Shown here: one piece after another, positions 55,349 to 64,000 of the stretch
How the letters are laid out: every line of letters begins with the position of its first letter
Numbering within the stretch: the stretch's first letter is position 1
From: Hyphomicrobiales bacterium
GTDB taxonomy: Bacteria; Pseudomonadota; Alphaproteobacteria; Rhizobiales; Beijerinckiaceae
Assembly: GCA_930633495.1 (NCBI GenBank)
Contig: CAKNFJ010000001.1
Coordinates: 4,239,001 to 4,303,000 of the forward strand
Direction of reading: 5' to 3'
DNA: 64,000 nucleotides
Program-made: the position numbers and the translations under genes
Notes under the pieces: generated by a model
The model's database searches: none
What the model was told of the DNA's origin: nothing
What the model saw: the letters and a program-made list of their open reading frames with translations, nothing else

Positions 55349-57324
55349 GATACGGATCCAAAAAAAAGATCTGGCTCTCTTTTCATTTTTGACTTTGCCG
55401 CCTCAAGAGCTTTGTTCACTGTTTCAGCAGGCCATCGAGTAAGGAGTTCTCGACAGCGATTGATGCGGCTCTCCAACGAGCTGCCTTCGGTTGACTGAAG
55501 ACTTAATCTTTCATGCAGTCGTTCTGCATTTATCAATTCACGACAGACGTACTCGACACTGTCTGCGAACCAACGTGCGTGAGGGCACCCGTCAATGCAG
55601 TCTTGCGATTGGCAAGTTCCAGCAGCATCTCTGGCGAAATCTTTGGGTGGATTCTCTGGGTCTGCGCACCTATTGCCCCATCGCGCTCGATTTTCCCGGT
55701 TTGTCAGGTTGTCAATCTGGTGCGAGGTGAGGCCCTGTTGCTTCAGGATCGTCCGCACCTTGTCGGTGTTGAAGTCGCCCGATTGGATCAAGCTGAGCGA
55801 GGCGTCGAACAACCGGACGGCGTCGTCCCAAACCCTCTCTTGCGTCCGCCTTCGACGAACATAGAGGGCGGTCGTCTCCCGATCTGTGTGATTTGCAGCA
55901 ATCTGTGCAACAAATAAATTCTGCCCAGATGTTTCATAGCTGAAAAGTATTGTTGCATCGCGAAGATCCCTCACGCTCGCGTCCGATCCGCATCGTTGCA
56001 AGAATGCCTGAATTCCCCGGGTTTTTCCGTTTCTAGCTTCCCAATATAAGGAAGTAATCCCCCTCTCACTCTTGTATATAAAGATATCGTCTTTAATCTG
56101 CGATAATTTGTTCAGTTCGTCTTCATCAGATTTTTCTAGTTTCGCTTTTCGAAGAAGTTCGTTCAGCTTTCGGTACATTTCCTTTCGTAAGGCGAGCGTT
56201 AGATAATCCAAATATTTGAGTAGGCGATATGGGTGTGACCAAGGTCGTTTTGATGACGGGGCTTTGACAACGGCGCTCGATTGGAGGCGGCTGCTGCGGC
56301 CACGTGTCTTGTATGAGACTACGTAGACATGGTCCTCCCCAGTTCGTCCGCTCAACCGAAAGGGATAGGGCTCGACCCAGGAGCGGGTGCGCAATGCTGC
56401 GACAGTGGATAGATTCCAGCCGGTACGGAGCATAACAAGTACGATGAACGGTGCCATGTCATCCGCCCACGGGAAGAACCATCGTAGGTGGCCCATCCAA
56501 CCCACCATTCTCTGGATTGTCCCGTCGGGTGCGACGTATTCTGCTCCGGGCTGTCCCTCGAGGCCGCGGATCAATGTGTTTCGGCCGAGATTGAGCCGTA
56601 GGTCTTCGAAAGAATGGATCTCTCTGTTCAGCAGCCGCTTTATGACCCAAGCTCGGTTTTTGGGTTGTTGCCAATCGCCATGGCGTCCGCCTGCATTGCG
56701 GTGGGGGTCGTGGCCAGATCCAGCAAGACGATGCGCCTCGTGTGTCCGGCGCTTGACGATTCCGATCTCGAATTTTGCTTGATTGACGATTTTTCTCGCC
56801 TCCGCCTTTGACAAGGTGTCGCCAGGCGTGGGGAGATCGTTGTCGTGAAAGGGGTTACTTGGAATCAGGCTAGGTGAGGCGCCTACAGCGCGCAAAACTC
56901 GTATGAAGAATCGCATTGCGGCTGCAAGCGAGCTTTGCGGCTGCCCTGGGAGAACCAACCAGGCGGCGAAAGTGTTGCAGAAATGATCATCGATTTCTGC
57001 GGCCGTCTCAGGTGGAGCGGTCTGAAATGTATCAGAATACCATATAATATATCTCTCGATATGCCTCAGCCTTCCCTTGTATCCATCGGCTGTCTCTGGC
57101 GACGCATTCATAAAAATCTCTCGGATCCCAGGAGAGTTATTCCTAAATAATTGCACGCGATCGAGATCATCGAGTTGAATGCTCGATGTTCTCGACACCC
57201 CATGTCCGATGCTGGCAGAAATAACGAGAGGCTGCCTCCCGTGTCCAGGGTCGGGTGGCGAGGCAATATTCGCGATATTGGAGTGAGATTCCGAGAAATC
57301 GCCTTTTCTGTACCTCCTAGACAT
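55345..57324 (-). CDS. Tyrosine recombinase (second of trio), altered HxxR box
   Basis: From ATG 57322-57324 the product is 659 residues. The Arg (MLRTGWNLSTV), Lys (SYKTRGRS), His (AANHTDRETT) and Tyr (ALYVRR) positions are found, but the HxxR box reads RDLRDAT, so its His is replaced by Arg. A Cys cluster (CQSQDCIDGCPHARW) lies in the C-terminal part. The start overlaps the first recombinase by eight bases. Confidence 0.8.
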   Translation of the reverse strand: MSRRYRKGDFSESHSNIANIASPPDPGHGRQPLVISASIGHGVSRTSSIQLDDLDRVQLFRNNSPGIREIFMNASPETADGYKGRLRHIERYIIWYSDTFQTAPPETAAEIDDHFCNTFAAWLVLPGQPQSSLAAAMRFFIRVLRAVGASPSLIPSNPFHDNDLPTPGDTLSKAEARKIVNQAKFEIGIVKRRTHEAHRLAGSGHDPHRNAGGRHGDWQQPKNRAWVIKRLLNREIHSFEDLRLNLGRNTLIRGLEGQPGAEYVAPDGTIQRMVGWMGHLRWFFPWADDMAPFIVLVMLRTGWNLSTVAALRTRSWVEPYPFRLSGRTGEDHVYVVSYKTRGRSSRLQSSAVVKAPSSKRPWSHPYRLLKYLDYLTLALRKEMYRKLNELLRKAKLEKSDEDELNKLSQIKDDIFIYKSERGITSLYWEARNGKTRGIQAFLQRCGSDASVRDLRDATILFSYETSGQNLFVAQIAANHTDRETTALYVRRRRTQERVWDDAVRLFDASLSLIQSGDFNTDKVRTILKQQGLTSHQIDNLTNRENRARWGNRCADPENPPKDFARDAAGTCQSQDCIDGCPHARWFADSVEYVCRELINAERLHERLSLQSTEGSSLESRINRCRELLTRWPAETVNKALEAAKSKMKREPDLFFGSVS

Positions 57325-58768
57325 CGAGCTGAACCTCATCCAAGAACTGGTTCCAAGTTTGATGAGCGGACATTCGGATCCAACCTTTGGCAACCTGTTC
57401 GAGGTACTTTTTGGTTGATTTGGCTTCCGAATGGCCGAGGTCAGATTGAATTGTCAGAAGAACCGTGCTCCCGTGCTCCAAGATAAACTCGGGTGGAATC
57501 GAGTTTCGATCGTAACCGCGATCTTGCCCTGCCTTAATTATTGCTGCTTCTAAAAAATAGCAGGCATATGCATGCCGCATAACGTGTGGCGTAAGACGCA
57601 ATGGTGACTTGATCGCGTGGTTGGCCGCATTGAAGGCTTCCCAGACTGCGTGATACGACATTTTCTGCTGAAACCTATTCAGGTAAACATGCGCGGAGCC
57701 TTCGCCGCTACGGCGCGCTCCGTTGATGTAGGCCCAAATGGCTAGGAGGAGCTTGGGTGGAAGATGAGCCAGGCGAACCTTGGGACCCTTTCCAATAATC
57801 CGATAGTCGCACTGGTAACCGTAGTCCAATCCGCTGCCGGGACTTGATCGGCGATCCCAGCCCGAGCCTGGCCTCAATTTCCATTCCACCATCTCTAGTG
57901 GAGGTATGACGCCGATCATTCGATCGTCACCCAAGGACCATTGGAGTGTTAGCGGTTGACCTGACCAGCTCGGATGTACATGCCACTTCGACCGATCCAT
58001 GCAGCGTTGGTGAACGCGCCCAGGGATCAGGGTGTTCTCGATGACCTCCATTGCACGCATGCCGGTTTCGAACATTTGCAGCGCGATCAGCCTGTGCGGC
58101 CCGGTTGGCAAAGCCGAGAAGAACGCATGGAGATGCGGCAAAGTCGGTAAAGGCTGATCGCCTGGCGATTTTCGAAACGCCCGAGCGGCGACTGGGACCG
58201 AATTTGTAACCGCCTGTTGCAGCTCCCTGCGATACGAGAGCAGGCACGCGTCCTTCGAAAGAGTGATCGTTTGAAGAGCGGGCTCGTAATCGAAATTCGT
58301 GACAAAGCCGTTGTCCGCCATCCACTTAAAGCAGCCTAAGGCATGGCTGATTTTTGTCCGGACTGTTTCGGGGGCAATGGGCGACGGCGACTTCGTTCTG
58401 AAGAAGTTTTCTGACCAGTATCCGCGAATGAGCGCATCCTGGTACATCTCAAGGATGTGCCAGCTTTTCAGTTGATCCCATCTGATGCTGCCCTGCGTTG
58501 GATGTGCTCTTTCTGTTTCACCCCAGGTCAACAGGTCCGCGAGATTATAAGCGATCTTGCGACGTGCCTCTCGGTCGAGGGGGCGCAGACGAACCCGCGG
58601 AGCGGCGCCGTGAAGCGCGGAGACTTTTCCGCGCGCTCTTTCGAGAATGAAGGCGTTGATGCCATCGGGAAATTCCTCTTCGCCAGTCATGATGAAGGGG
58701 ACGCCGATGAGGTGCGCGCGTTTCGGCACGCGAGCGACCTCGTTCCCCGGCCAATGGACCGTGGCCAT
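57317..58768 (-). CDS. Tyrosine recombinase (first of trio)
   Basis: The 483-residue protein has Arg in FETGMRAMEVI, Lys in GKGPKVRLAHLP, His-x-x-Arg in TPHVMRHAYA, His in DLGHSEAKS and Tyr in TKKYLEQV, so the catalytic set is complete. It is the first gene of an overlapping series of three recombinases and one small protein. The trio lies at the thyA side of the accessory block. Confidence 0.88.
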   Translation of the reverse strand: MATVHWPGNEVARVPKRAHLIGVPFIMTGEEEFPDGINAFILERARGKVSALHGAAPRVRLRPLDREARRKIAYNLADLLTWGETERAHPTQGSIRWDQLKSWHILEMYQDALIRGYWSENFFRTKSPSPIAPETVRTKISHALGCFKWMADNGFVTNFDYEPALQTITLSKDACLLSYRRELQQAVTNSVPVAARAFRKSPGDQPLPTLPHLHAFFSALPTGPHRLIALQMFETGMRAMEVIENTLIPGRVHQRCMDRSKWHVHPSWSGQPLTLQWSLGDDRMIGVIPPLEMVEWKLRPGSGWDRRSSPGSGLDYGYQCDYRIIGKGPKVRLAHLPPKLLLAIWAYINGARRSGEGSAHVYLNRFQQKMSYHAVWEAFNAANHAIKSPLRLTPHVMRHAYACYFLEAAIIKAGQDRGYDRNSIPPEFILEHGSTVLLTIQSDLGHSEAKSTKKYLEQVAKGWIRMSAHQTWNQFLDEVQLDV

Positions 58769-60041
58769 AGTGAAGACTCCATACTTTCAGATCGGGAGGA
58801 TTGCTTCCGGGACGATTGAGGTCCCTGGCTCGCTATCCTGTCACCGGCCGCGCGAGTTCGAGGGGACGATAACCGAGAGAGATCGCGCTGCCTCTGGCCG
58901 CTGGTTTGGGGTGGAGGCTCGTTGCAGAGGGGGTGCTGCACGCGAGTGGCGGTCTTTTTGTCCTGACGGCTTTGTCACTTGGTCTCCCCCAGATCGAACA
59001 ATCACTTGTTGTCCATATGTTGGGTCAGGGGTAGCAGGGAATGCGCGAGAAGGCAAGGCGTGCGATTTATAACCGATTGAAGTTGCAATCGAATCCTTTA
59101 ATTCAAGGGCCATTCTTTCCATCGTGAATCCTGCAACTAATGGGCGAGTCCTTGGGGCGCTTGCTGGGATTCAGAGCGGTGCCTTCGGGGGGCGAATCCC
59201 TAGAATGAGGGATTGAATCCCAGTCCGCTGAGATAGCTGCCTGCTGAGTGCCGTACGCTGCCTACGGACTTTTCATGATGGACCTCGCGCGGGCTCCGAT
59301 CGCGAGACAGCCGGGTCGAAATTTCCGAAGGCCACGGCTCGAGATGCTCGCGGCGGCACCCACCGCAACAGGCGCCTGCGCCAAGGACGGGTGCCGGCTG
59401 AAAGCGCACGGACCGCGCCGTGAACGGAGAAAGGAGTTCGCGGATTTTTAGAGGCGAAGCGCATTCTGGCGGAGGCAAGCGTCTCGTCTGCTCGAGAAGC
59501 GATCAGCCCAGACATGCGTTGAAGCTCGTCGGCGATCGAATTCGGAATGCCGCCGGCTTGGAAAGCCCCGTTGAGCCGAGGCAGGCGAGCACGTGCCCAA
59601 TAGGGACTAAACTTCTGAGCGCCCCAATTTGAGGGCGAGAGCCCAAAATGGCGGCGGACGGAAACGGCTGCGCGGCGGCGCTTTACCACTTCACTTCCCG
59701 TCGGGCTCTACAACCAGAGGCTGGATGTGCCGATTGCGCTCGGCCATGGACTCCCAGCTCCGATGTCGCGCTATGGCCGGCTGCGCAACCCAGACCAGCT
59801 TCGCCGGCCACCCGACCGTCGCGCCAGAGAGCAGCATCAAGGCTAGAGATAATTGCGAACGGATTGTGTCGACTACACGACCTCTGACCCTAAGGTACCG
59901 CCCCCGGGTCCGAAAGGCTTATTACGAAATCCGTTTATCGCCATAGCCGTTCTTGCGAGCGGCACCTGCGAATATAGTCATAGCAGCGGCGCTGGAAAAG
60001 GGTGCTGAGCCGATTTCGACAGCTTGTGCGGCTTTCCCGCC
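58769..60041. other. 1.3-kb stretch without a convincing gene, right edge of accessory DNA
   Basis: Only short frames occur, none with a domain I recognise or a good start. A fragment at 59700-59850 is open (reads LYNQRLDVPIALGHG) but has no start and may be a remnant. No tmRNA-like repeat was found that would define a right attachment site. The switch to core chromosome is somewhere in this region. Confidence 0.4.
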
Positions 60042-60299
60042 TCAATCGAGAATGCGACCATTTCTGATGTCGATATCGAGGATCATTTCATCGTCGTCCG
60101 CGCTGCGGCCGGCGACCTCCCAACGGTCGCCGGTGCGGGTGATCTCCTCGACGTGAATCAGGCCGGCGCGCCAGGCGATATCGCGCGCCTGGCTTTCCGA
60201 TATCGTCAGCTCCGGTTCCATGCCGTGGCTTGCCGGAATGGCGAGGCCGTTCAGCGCGAGTGCGGCCAGCAGGCCGATCATGGCAGCTTTCGCCTGCAT
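60042..60299 (-). CDS. PepSY-domain exported protein
   Basis: The 85-residue protein has a signal peptide (IGLLAALALNGLAIPASHG) and a short PepSY domain (ISESQARDIAWRAGLIHVEE, DIDIRNGRILD). Such proteins are thought to modulate peptidases or bind envelope partners. It is divergent from thyA. Confidence 0.75.
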   Translation of the reverse strand: MQAKAAMIGLLAALALNGLAIPASHGMEPELTISESQARDIAWRAGLIHVEEITRTGDRWEVAGRSADDDEMILDIDIRNGRILD

Positions 60300-60540
60300 C
60301 GTCGTATCCCCCGTGAATCAGGCCGGGATGAGCGGCCGCGATTGCGGCAGGTTTGCGGATGGAGGCTCTCACGGGTGGTCGCGATCGCGTGAGCACCGGC
60401 CTGTACCCTGTGCAAAAGCAATGGAACGCCGCGCCGTTTCGGGGTACCCGGAGGCGGCAGCGGCCTGTCGCCAGCACTCCCGACAGGATTCGGCGCGGGG
60501 CCTGCGAAGCTCGCGCAAGCAAAGGCTGGGGAGATCGCGC

Positions 60541-61443
60541 GTGACCCGAAGGCATCCGGAGTATCAGTATCTCGATCTGCTCCAGGACGTGCTGGACCGG
60601 GGCGACGAGCGCCTCGACCGCACCGGGGTCGGCACGCGCTCCCTGTTCGGAGCGATGGTGCGCTTCGATCTGTCGGACGGCACGGCGCCCATCCTCACCA
60701 CGAAGCGCGTCTACTGGAAGACGGCGGTCAAGGAGATGCTCTGGTTCCTGACCGGCGGCACGAATCTCCAGCCGCTCCTGCGCGAGAACGTCCGCATCTG
60801 GACGGACTGGCCGCTGGCCGCCTATCGCCGCGAGACGGGCGAGGAGATTTCGCAGGAGGCGTTCGAGCGCAGGATCGTCGAGGACGATGCCTTCGCCGCC
60901 CGCTGGGGCGAGCTCGGCCCCGTCTACGGCAAGCAATGGCGCCGCTGGCTGGGCACCGACGGTCGCGAGCATGACCAGATCGCGACGCTGGTCGAGACGC
61001 TCAGGACGAATCCGGCGAGCCGCCGGATGCTCTTCCACGGCTGGAACGTGCCTGAACTCGGCGCGATGGCCCTGCCGCCGTGCCACATGGTCTATCAATA
61101 CCATGTCACCTCCGACGGCCGGCTCAATTGCCTGCTGTATCAGCGCTCGGTTGATCTGCTGCTGGGCGCGCCGTTCAATTTCGTGGGCGCGACGGCGCTC
61201 CAGCTCATGCTCGCGCAGCAATCCGATCTGCGCCCAGGCGAGTTCGTCTGGGTGGGGGGCGACGCTCACCTCTATTTGAATCATCTGGATCAGGCGCGCG
61301 AGCAGATCGCGCGCGAGCCGCGCCCGTTCCCGATGATGCGGCTGACGCGGCGGGCCGCGAGCATCGACGATTACCGCATCGAGGATTTCGAGGTCGACGG
61401 CTACGCGCCCCATGCGGCCATCAAGGCGGATGTGGCAGTCTGA
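60541..61443 (+). CDS. thyA: Thymidylate synthase
   Basis: The 300-residue ThyA starts at GTG 60541 (VTRRHPEYQYLDLLQDVL). The catalytic Cys is in LPPCHMVYQYHV (about residue 181), with the conserved RRMLFHGWN, QRSVDLLLGAPFN and DAHLYLNHL blocks. It makes dTMP from dUMP using methylene-tetrahydrofolate; the folA gene for recycling dihydrofolate lies 1.8 kb downstream. Confidence 0.95.
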   Translation: MTRRHPEYQYLDLLQDVLDRGDERLDRTGVGTRSLFGAMVRFDLSDGTAPILTTKRVYWKTAVKEMLWFLTGGTNLQPLLRENVRIWTDWPLAAYRRETGEEISQEAFERRIVEDDAFAARWGELGPVYGKQWRRWLGTDGREHDQIATLVETLRTNPASRRMLFHGWNVPELGAMALPPCHMVYQYHVTSDGRLNCLLYQRSVDLLLGAPFNFVGATALQLMLAQQSDLRPGEFVWVGGDAHLYLNHLDQAREQIAREPRPFPMMRLTRRAASIDDYRIEDFEVDGYAPHAAIKADVAV

Positions 61444-61556
61444 GAGCGCTCACGCCCGGCCGTGAGGGGCTGCCGCGACCGACACGGCGCAACCCGCTTT
61501 GCGGTTCCGGCCCAGGAAGCTAGACTCCGTTCCGATCCACCGGAGGGGAGGGCAGC

Positions 61557-62600
61557 ATGCAGGTTCCGTCATGGGGCGTCAGCCGTCGCAGGGTCCTGTC
61601 TTTCGCGCTGGGTTTCGGGCTTGCGGCGGGGCTCGCTCCGGGCATCGCGGGGCAGGCTCTGGCTCAGGCCGATCCCCTGCCGTCCTGGAACAGCGGCGCG
61701 GCCAAGACCGCCATTCTCGACTTCGTCGCTAAGGTGACGCGGGAGGGCGGCCCCGATTACGTCAAGCCGGCCGAGCGCATCGCCACCTTCGACAATGACG
61801 GCACGCTCTGGGCCGAGCAGCCGGCCTATTTCCAGCTGCTCTTCGCCTTCGACGAGGTGAAAAGGCTGGCGCCGCAGCACCCCGAGTGGAAAGGCAAGGA
61901 GCCTTATCGCTCGGCGCTGGCCGGCGACATGAAGGGGCTCGCCGCCTCCGGCGAAAAGGGTCTTCTGCAACTCGTTGCCGCCACCCATTCGGGCATCACG
62001 ACCGAAGCCTTCGAGAAGTCGGTTTCGAACTGGCTGGCCACGGCCCGGCACCCGACCAAAAAGCGCCCCTATACCGAACTCGTCTATCAGCCCCAGTTGG
62101 AGCTTCTCGCCTATCTCCGGGCCAACGGATTCAAGACGTTCATCGTCTCGGGCGGCGGCGTGGAGTTCATGCGCGTCTTTGCGGAGAAGGTCTACGGCAT
62201 CCCGCCCGAGCAGGTGGTCGGCTCGTCCGGCGTGGTGAAATTCGTGACCGGGCCGGACGGCACGTTCCAGCTGGTCAAGGAGCCCAAGGTCGAGTTCATC
62301 GATGACGGCGCCGGCAAGCCGGTGGGCATCAACCGCTTCATCGGGCGCCGTCCGATCCTCGCTTTCGGCAATTCGGACGGCGACCTTCAGATGCTGCAAT
62401 ACACGACGGCCGGAAGCGGCCCGCGGCTCGCTTTGATCGTCCACCACACCGATGGCGAGCGGGAATGGGCCTATGATCGTAAATCCTCGATCGGGAAGCT
62501 CGACAAGGCGCTCGACGAAGGACGCGCCAAGGGCTGGACGATCATCGACATGAAGAACGACTGGAAGACAGTGTTTCCGGCGGAACGGTCAGGCGGCTGA
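61557..62600 (+). CDS. Exported HAD-family phosphatase
   Basis: The 347-residue protein has a Tat-like signal (VSRRRVLSFALGFGLAAG) and HAD motifs: FDNDGTLWAEQ, IVSGGGVEF, a conserved Lys region and FGNSDGDLQM. It probably removes phosphate from a periplasmic substrate. Same strand and direction as thyA. Confidence 0.8.
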   Translation: MQVPSWGVSRRRVLSFALGFGLAAGLAPGIAGQALAQADPLPSWNSGAAKTAILDFVAKVTREGGPDYVKPAERIATFDNDGTLWAEQPAYFQLLFAFDEVKRLAPQHPEWKGKEPYRSALAGDMKGLAASGEKGLLQLVAATHSGITTEAFEKSVSNWLATARHPTKKRPYTELVYQPQLELLAYLRANGFKTFIVSGGGVEFMRVFAEKVYGIPPEQVVGSSGVVKFVTGPDGTFQLVKEPKVEFIDDGAGKPVGINRFIGRRPILAFGNSDGDLQMLQYTTAGSGPRLALIVHHTDGEREWAYDRKSSIGKLDKALDEGRAKGWTIIDMKNDWKTVFPAERSGG

Positions 62601-62719
62601 GGGCACAACGCCGTTCTGCCGGCGCATGTGCACAAATCGGAGCGCGGTGCTAAGGGTGATTCCGGCCGGCGGGGCGCGCCGGCACTCTCCCACCTCATCA
62701 GCAAGGCCTCGATCCGCGC

Positions 62720-63202
62720 ATGTCGCTCGCTATCCGTTCCGCCAGGCCCGGTGAGGCCGGGCTCGTCCTCGCCTTCATCAAGGAGCTGGCCGAGTACGAG
62801 AAATTGCTGCACGAGGTCGTCGCGACCGAGGCCGAGATCGAGGCGGCGCTGTTCGACCCGAATCCGAAAGCCTTCTGCGACATCGCCGAATGGGATGGCG
62901 AGCCGGTCGGCTTCGCCGTCTGGTTCTATACCTATTCGACCTTCTCGGGCCGCCACGGCATCTGGTTGGAAGACCTCTATGTGCGGCCCGGCCAGCGCGG
63001 ACGCGGCATCGGCAAGGCGCTGATCGCGGGGCTGGCGCGCCGCTGCGTGGCGGAGAATCTGCCGCGCCTCGCCTGGTGGGTGTTGAACTGGAACGAGCCC
63101 TCGCGCGTTTTCTACCGCGCCCTCGGCGCCAAGGCGCAGGACGAATGGACCGTCAAGCGGCTGGAGGGCGAGGCGCTGAGAAGGCTGGGCGCGGAGGGTT
63201 GA
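62720..63202 (+). CDS. GNAT acetyltransferase
   Basis: The 160-residue N-acetyltransferase has the acetyl-CoA-binding motif VRPGQRGRGIGKALIAG and the following ARRCVAENLPRLAWWVLNWN. The sequence is close to diamine acetyltransferase-like proteins, but the substrate is not known. It lies four bases before folA. Confidence 0.85.
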   Translation: MSLAIRSARPGEAGLVLAFIKELAEYEKLLHEVVATEAEIEAALFDPNPKAFCDIAEWDGEPVGFAVWFYTYSTFSGRHGIWLEDLYVRPGQRGRGIGKALIAGLARRCVAENLPRLAWWVLNWNEPSRVFYRALGAKAQDEWTVKRLEGEALRRLGAEG

Positions 63203-63206
63203 GGAT

Positions 63207-63722
63207 ATGCAGAAGCGTCCGATCGTCGTCATCGCCGCCGTTGCCGACAACGGCGTGATCGGCGACGACAACCGGTTGATCTGGCGGCTGAGGACCGATC
63301 TCAAACGCTTCCGCAGCCTGACCATCGGGCGACCGGTGGTGATGGGGCGCAAGACCTTCCTGTCGATCGGCAAGCCTTTGCCGGGGCGCGAGACGATCGT
63401 GCTGACGCGTGATTCCGGCTTTGCCGCCGAGGGCGTTCGCGTCGCCCATTCGCTCGACGAGGCGCTGAGGCTCGGGCAGGAGGTCGCGGCCGCGAGCGGG
63501 ACGGATTCGGTGACCGTCGCCGGAGGCGCGGAGGTCTATCGGCAGGCGCTGCCTCTCGCCGACCGGCTCGAGCTGACGCTGGTCCATGCCAAGCCGGCGG
63601 GAGACGCACTTTTCCCGGACTGGGAGCGCGAGGCCTTCCTGGCCGGAGCCAGGGAACACCATCCGGCCGATGCCGAGAACGAGCACGCTTATACCTTCGT
63701 CACCTACAGCAGGCGCGGCTGA
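63207..63722 (+). CDS. folA: Dihydrofolate reductase
   Basis: The 171-residue DHFR has VVIAAVADNGVIGDDNRLIW, DLKRFRSLTIGRPVVMGRKT and SVTVAGGAEVYRQAL. It regenerates tetrahydrofolate after the ThyA reaction. It is followed by hflK, a gene order common in Hyphomicrobiales. Confidence 0.94.
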   Translation: MQKRPIVVIAAVADNGVIGDDNRLIWRLRTDLKRFRSLTIGRPVVMGRKTFLSIGKPLPGRETIVLTRDSGFAAEGVRVAHSLDEALRLGQEVAAASGTDSVTVAGGAEVYRQALPLADRLELTLVHAKPAGDALFPDWEREAFLAGAREHHPADAENEHAYTFVTYSRRG

Positions 63723-63876
63723 TCGCCGCTTTCCGTTCACGATGAATGGCTTGCGCCGTTGACGAATCCATGGCCCATGACCAAGTCAGCCGAGCGCCTT
63801 CAACCGAAGGCGCTGACAAGTGGTCGCTGTTCGCCTATGGCTCGGCCGCGATAGAACGAAAGGGAACGGCTCGGGA

Positions 63877-64000
63877 ATGCCTTGGAGCAATCAGAGCGGC
63901 GGTGGCAGCGGCGGGGGTGGTCCCTGGGGTCAGCGCGGAGGTGGCGGCGGCGGAGGCCCCTGGGGGGGCGGTTCAGGCGGTGGCAACGGCAACCCGCCCG
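63877..64000 (+). CDS. hflK: HflK, N-terminal start only (3' end outside window)
   Basis: The frame begins MPWSNQSGGGSGGGGPWGQR and is extremely Gly-rich, typical of the HflK N-terminus that precedes the membrane helix and SPFH domain. HflK with HflC regulates the FtsH membrane protease. The rest lies beyond the window. Confidence 0.8.
   Translation, partial: MPWSNQSGGGSGGGGPWGQRGGGGGGGPWGGGSGGGNGNPP

Noticed and set aside
58905..58930. Nine-base match GTGGAGGCT to the end of the tmRNA coding piece, as a possible right attachment site
   Set aside because: The match does not extend convincingly on either side; a 9-base hit in over 1 kb of high-GC DNA is expected by chance.
59273..59689. 138-codon minus-strand frame in the region before thyA
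   Set aside because: Arg/Ala/Pro-rich translation without recognisable domain; typical of a chance frame in GC-rich DNA.

Overview
This GC-rich window reads as a chromosomal segment of an alphaproteobacterium, most likely of the order Hyphomicrobiales (Rhizobiales). The support is a circularly permuted two-piece tmRNA gene, an alphaproteobacterial-type SspB, a DUF4169 gene beside fumC, and a betaine-lipid pair btaA-btaB. The genus cannot be fixed from the sequence alone. Two blocks look like core chromosome: 1-11.7 kb (btaAB, an ion channel, a thioesterase, an FAD-linked oxidase, asmA-like, fumC, sspB, ssrA) and 60.0-64.0 kb (PepSY, thyA, a HAD phosphatase, GNAT, folA, hflK start). About 48 kb of accessory DNA lies between ssrA and thyA.

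Left accessory part (11.7-20.1 kb). A minus-strand operon encodes a ParA-like protein with a degenerate P-loop, a cytosolic FtsH-like AAA+ zinc metalloprotease, a small Phd-like protein and a calcineurin-like phosphoesterase. It is divergent from an XRE regulator across an AT-rich region with three phased CAAATT boxes. I do not recognise this operon as a described system. Next to it is a three-gene ABC-three-component (ABC-3C) conflict locus: nuclease-like effector, middle component and Rad50-like ATPase.

Metal part (20.1-51.8 kb). A copper module holds an HMA chaperone, DUF411, a Spy-like protein, a YncE-like propeller, a P1B-ATPase, CusF, a cupredoxin, a multicopper oxidase, a TolC-like protein, a two-component system and DUF305. 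It was invaded by a 5.7-kb mercury transposon (merR, merT, merP, merA, merB plus an IS1595-family transposase and a partner gene). This transposon has 23-bp terminal inverted repeats and a perfect 8-bp target duplication, and it splits the DUF411 gene. An IS21-family element then joins the copper module to an arsenic module (two arsC types, an ArsR-ArsC fusion, two more arsR, arsH, arsB, an ArsO-like protein, a Cys-tailed flavoprotein and an MFS exporter).

Right accessory part (51.8-60.0 kb). It contains remnants of umuDC and of an IS21 transposase, then a lower-GC, overlapping four-gene unit: three different tyrosine recombinases and a small protein, in a Tn554-like or recombinase-in-trio arrangement. 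About 1.3 kb follows in which I see no convincing gene.

The most striking points are the IS1595-type mercury transposon, the tandem tmRNA coding pieces with a break in the second copy's T-loop, and the unassigned ParA-like/FtsH-like operon beside an ABC-3C system.
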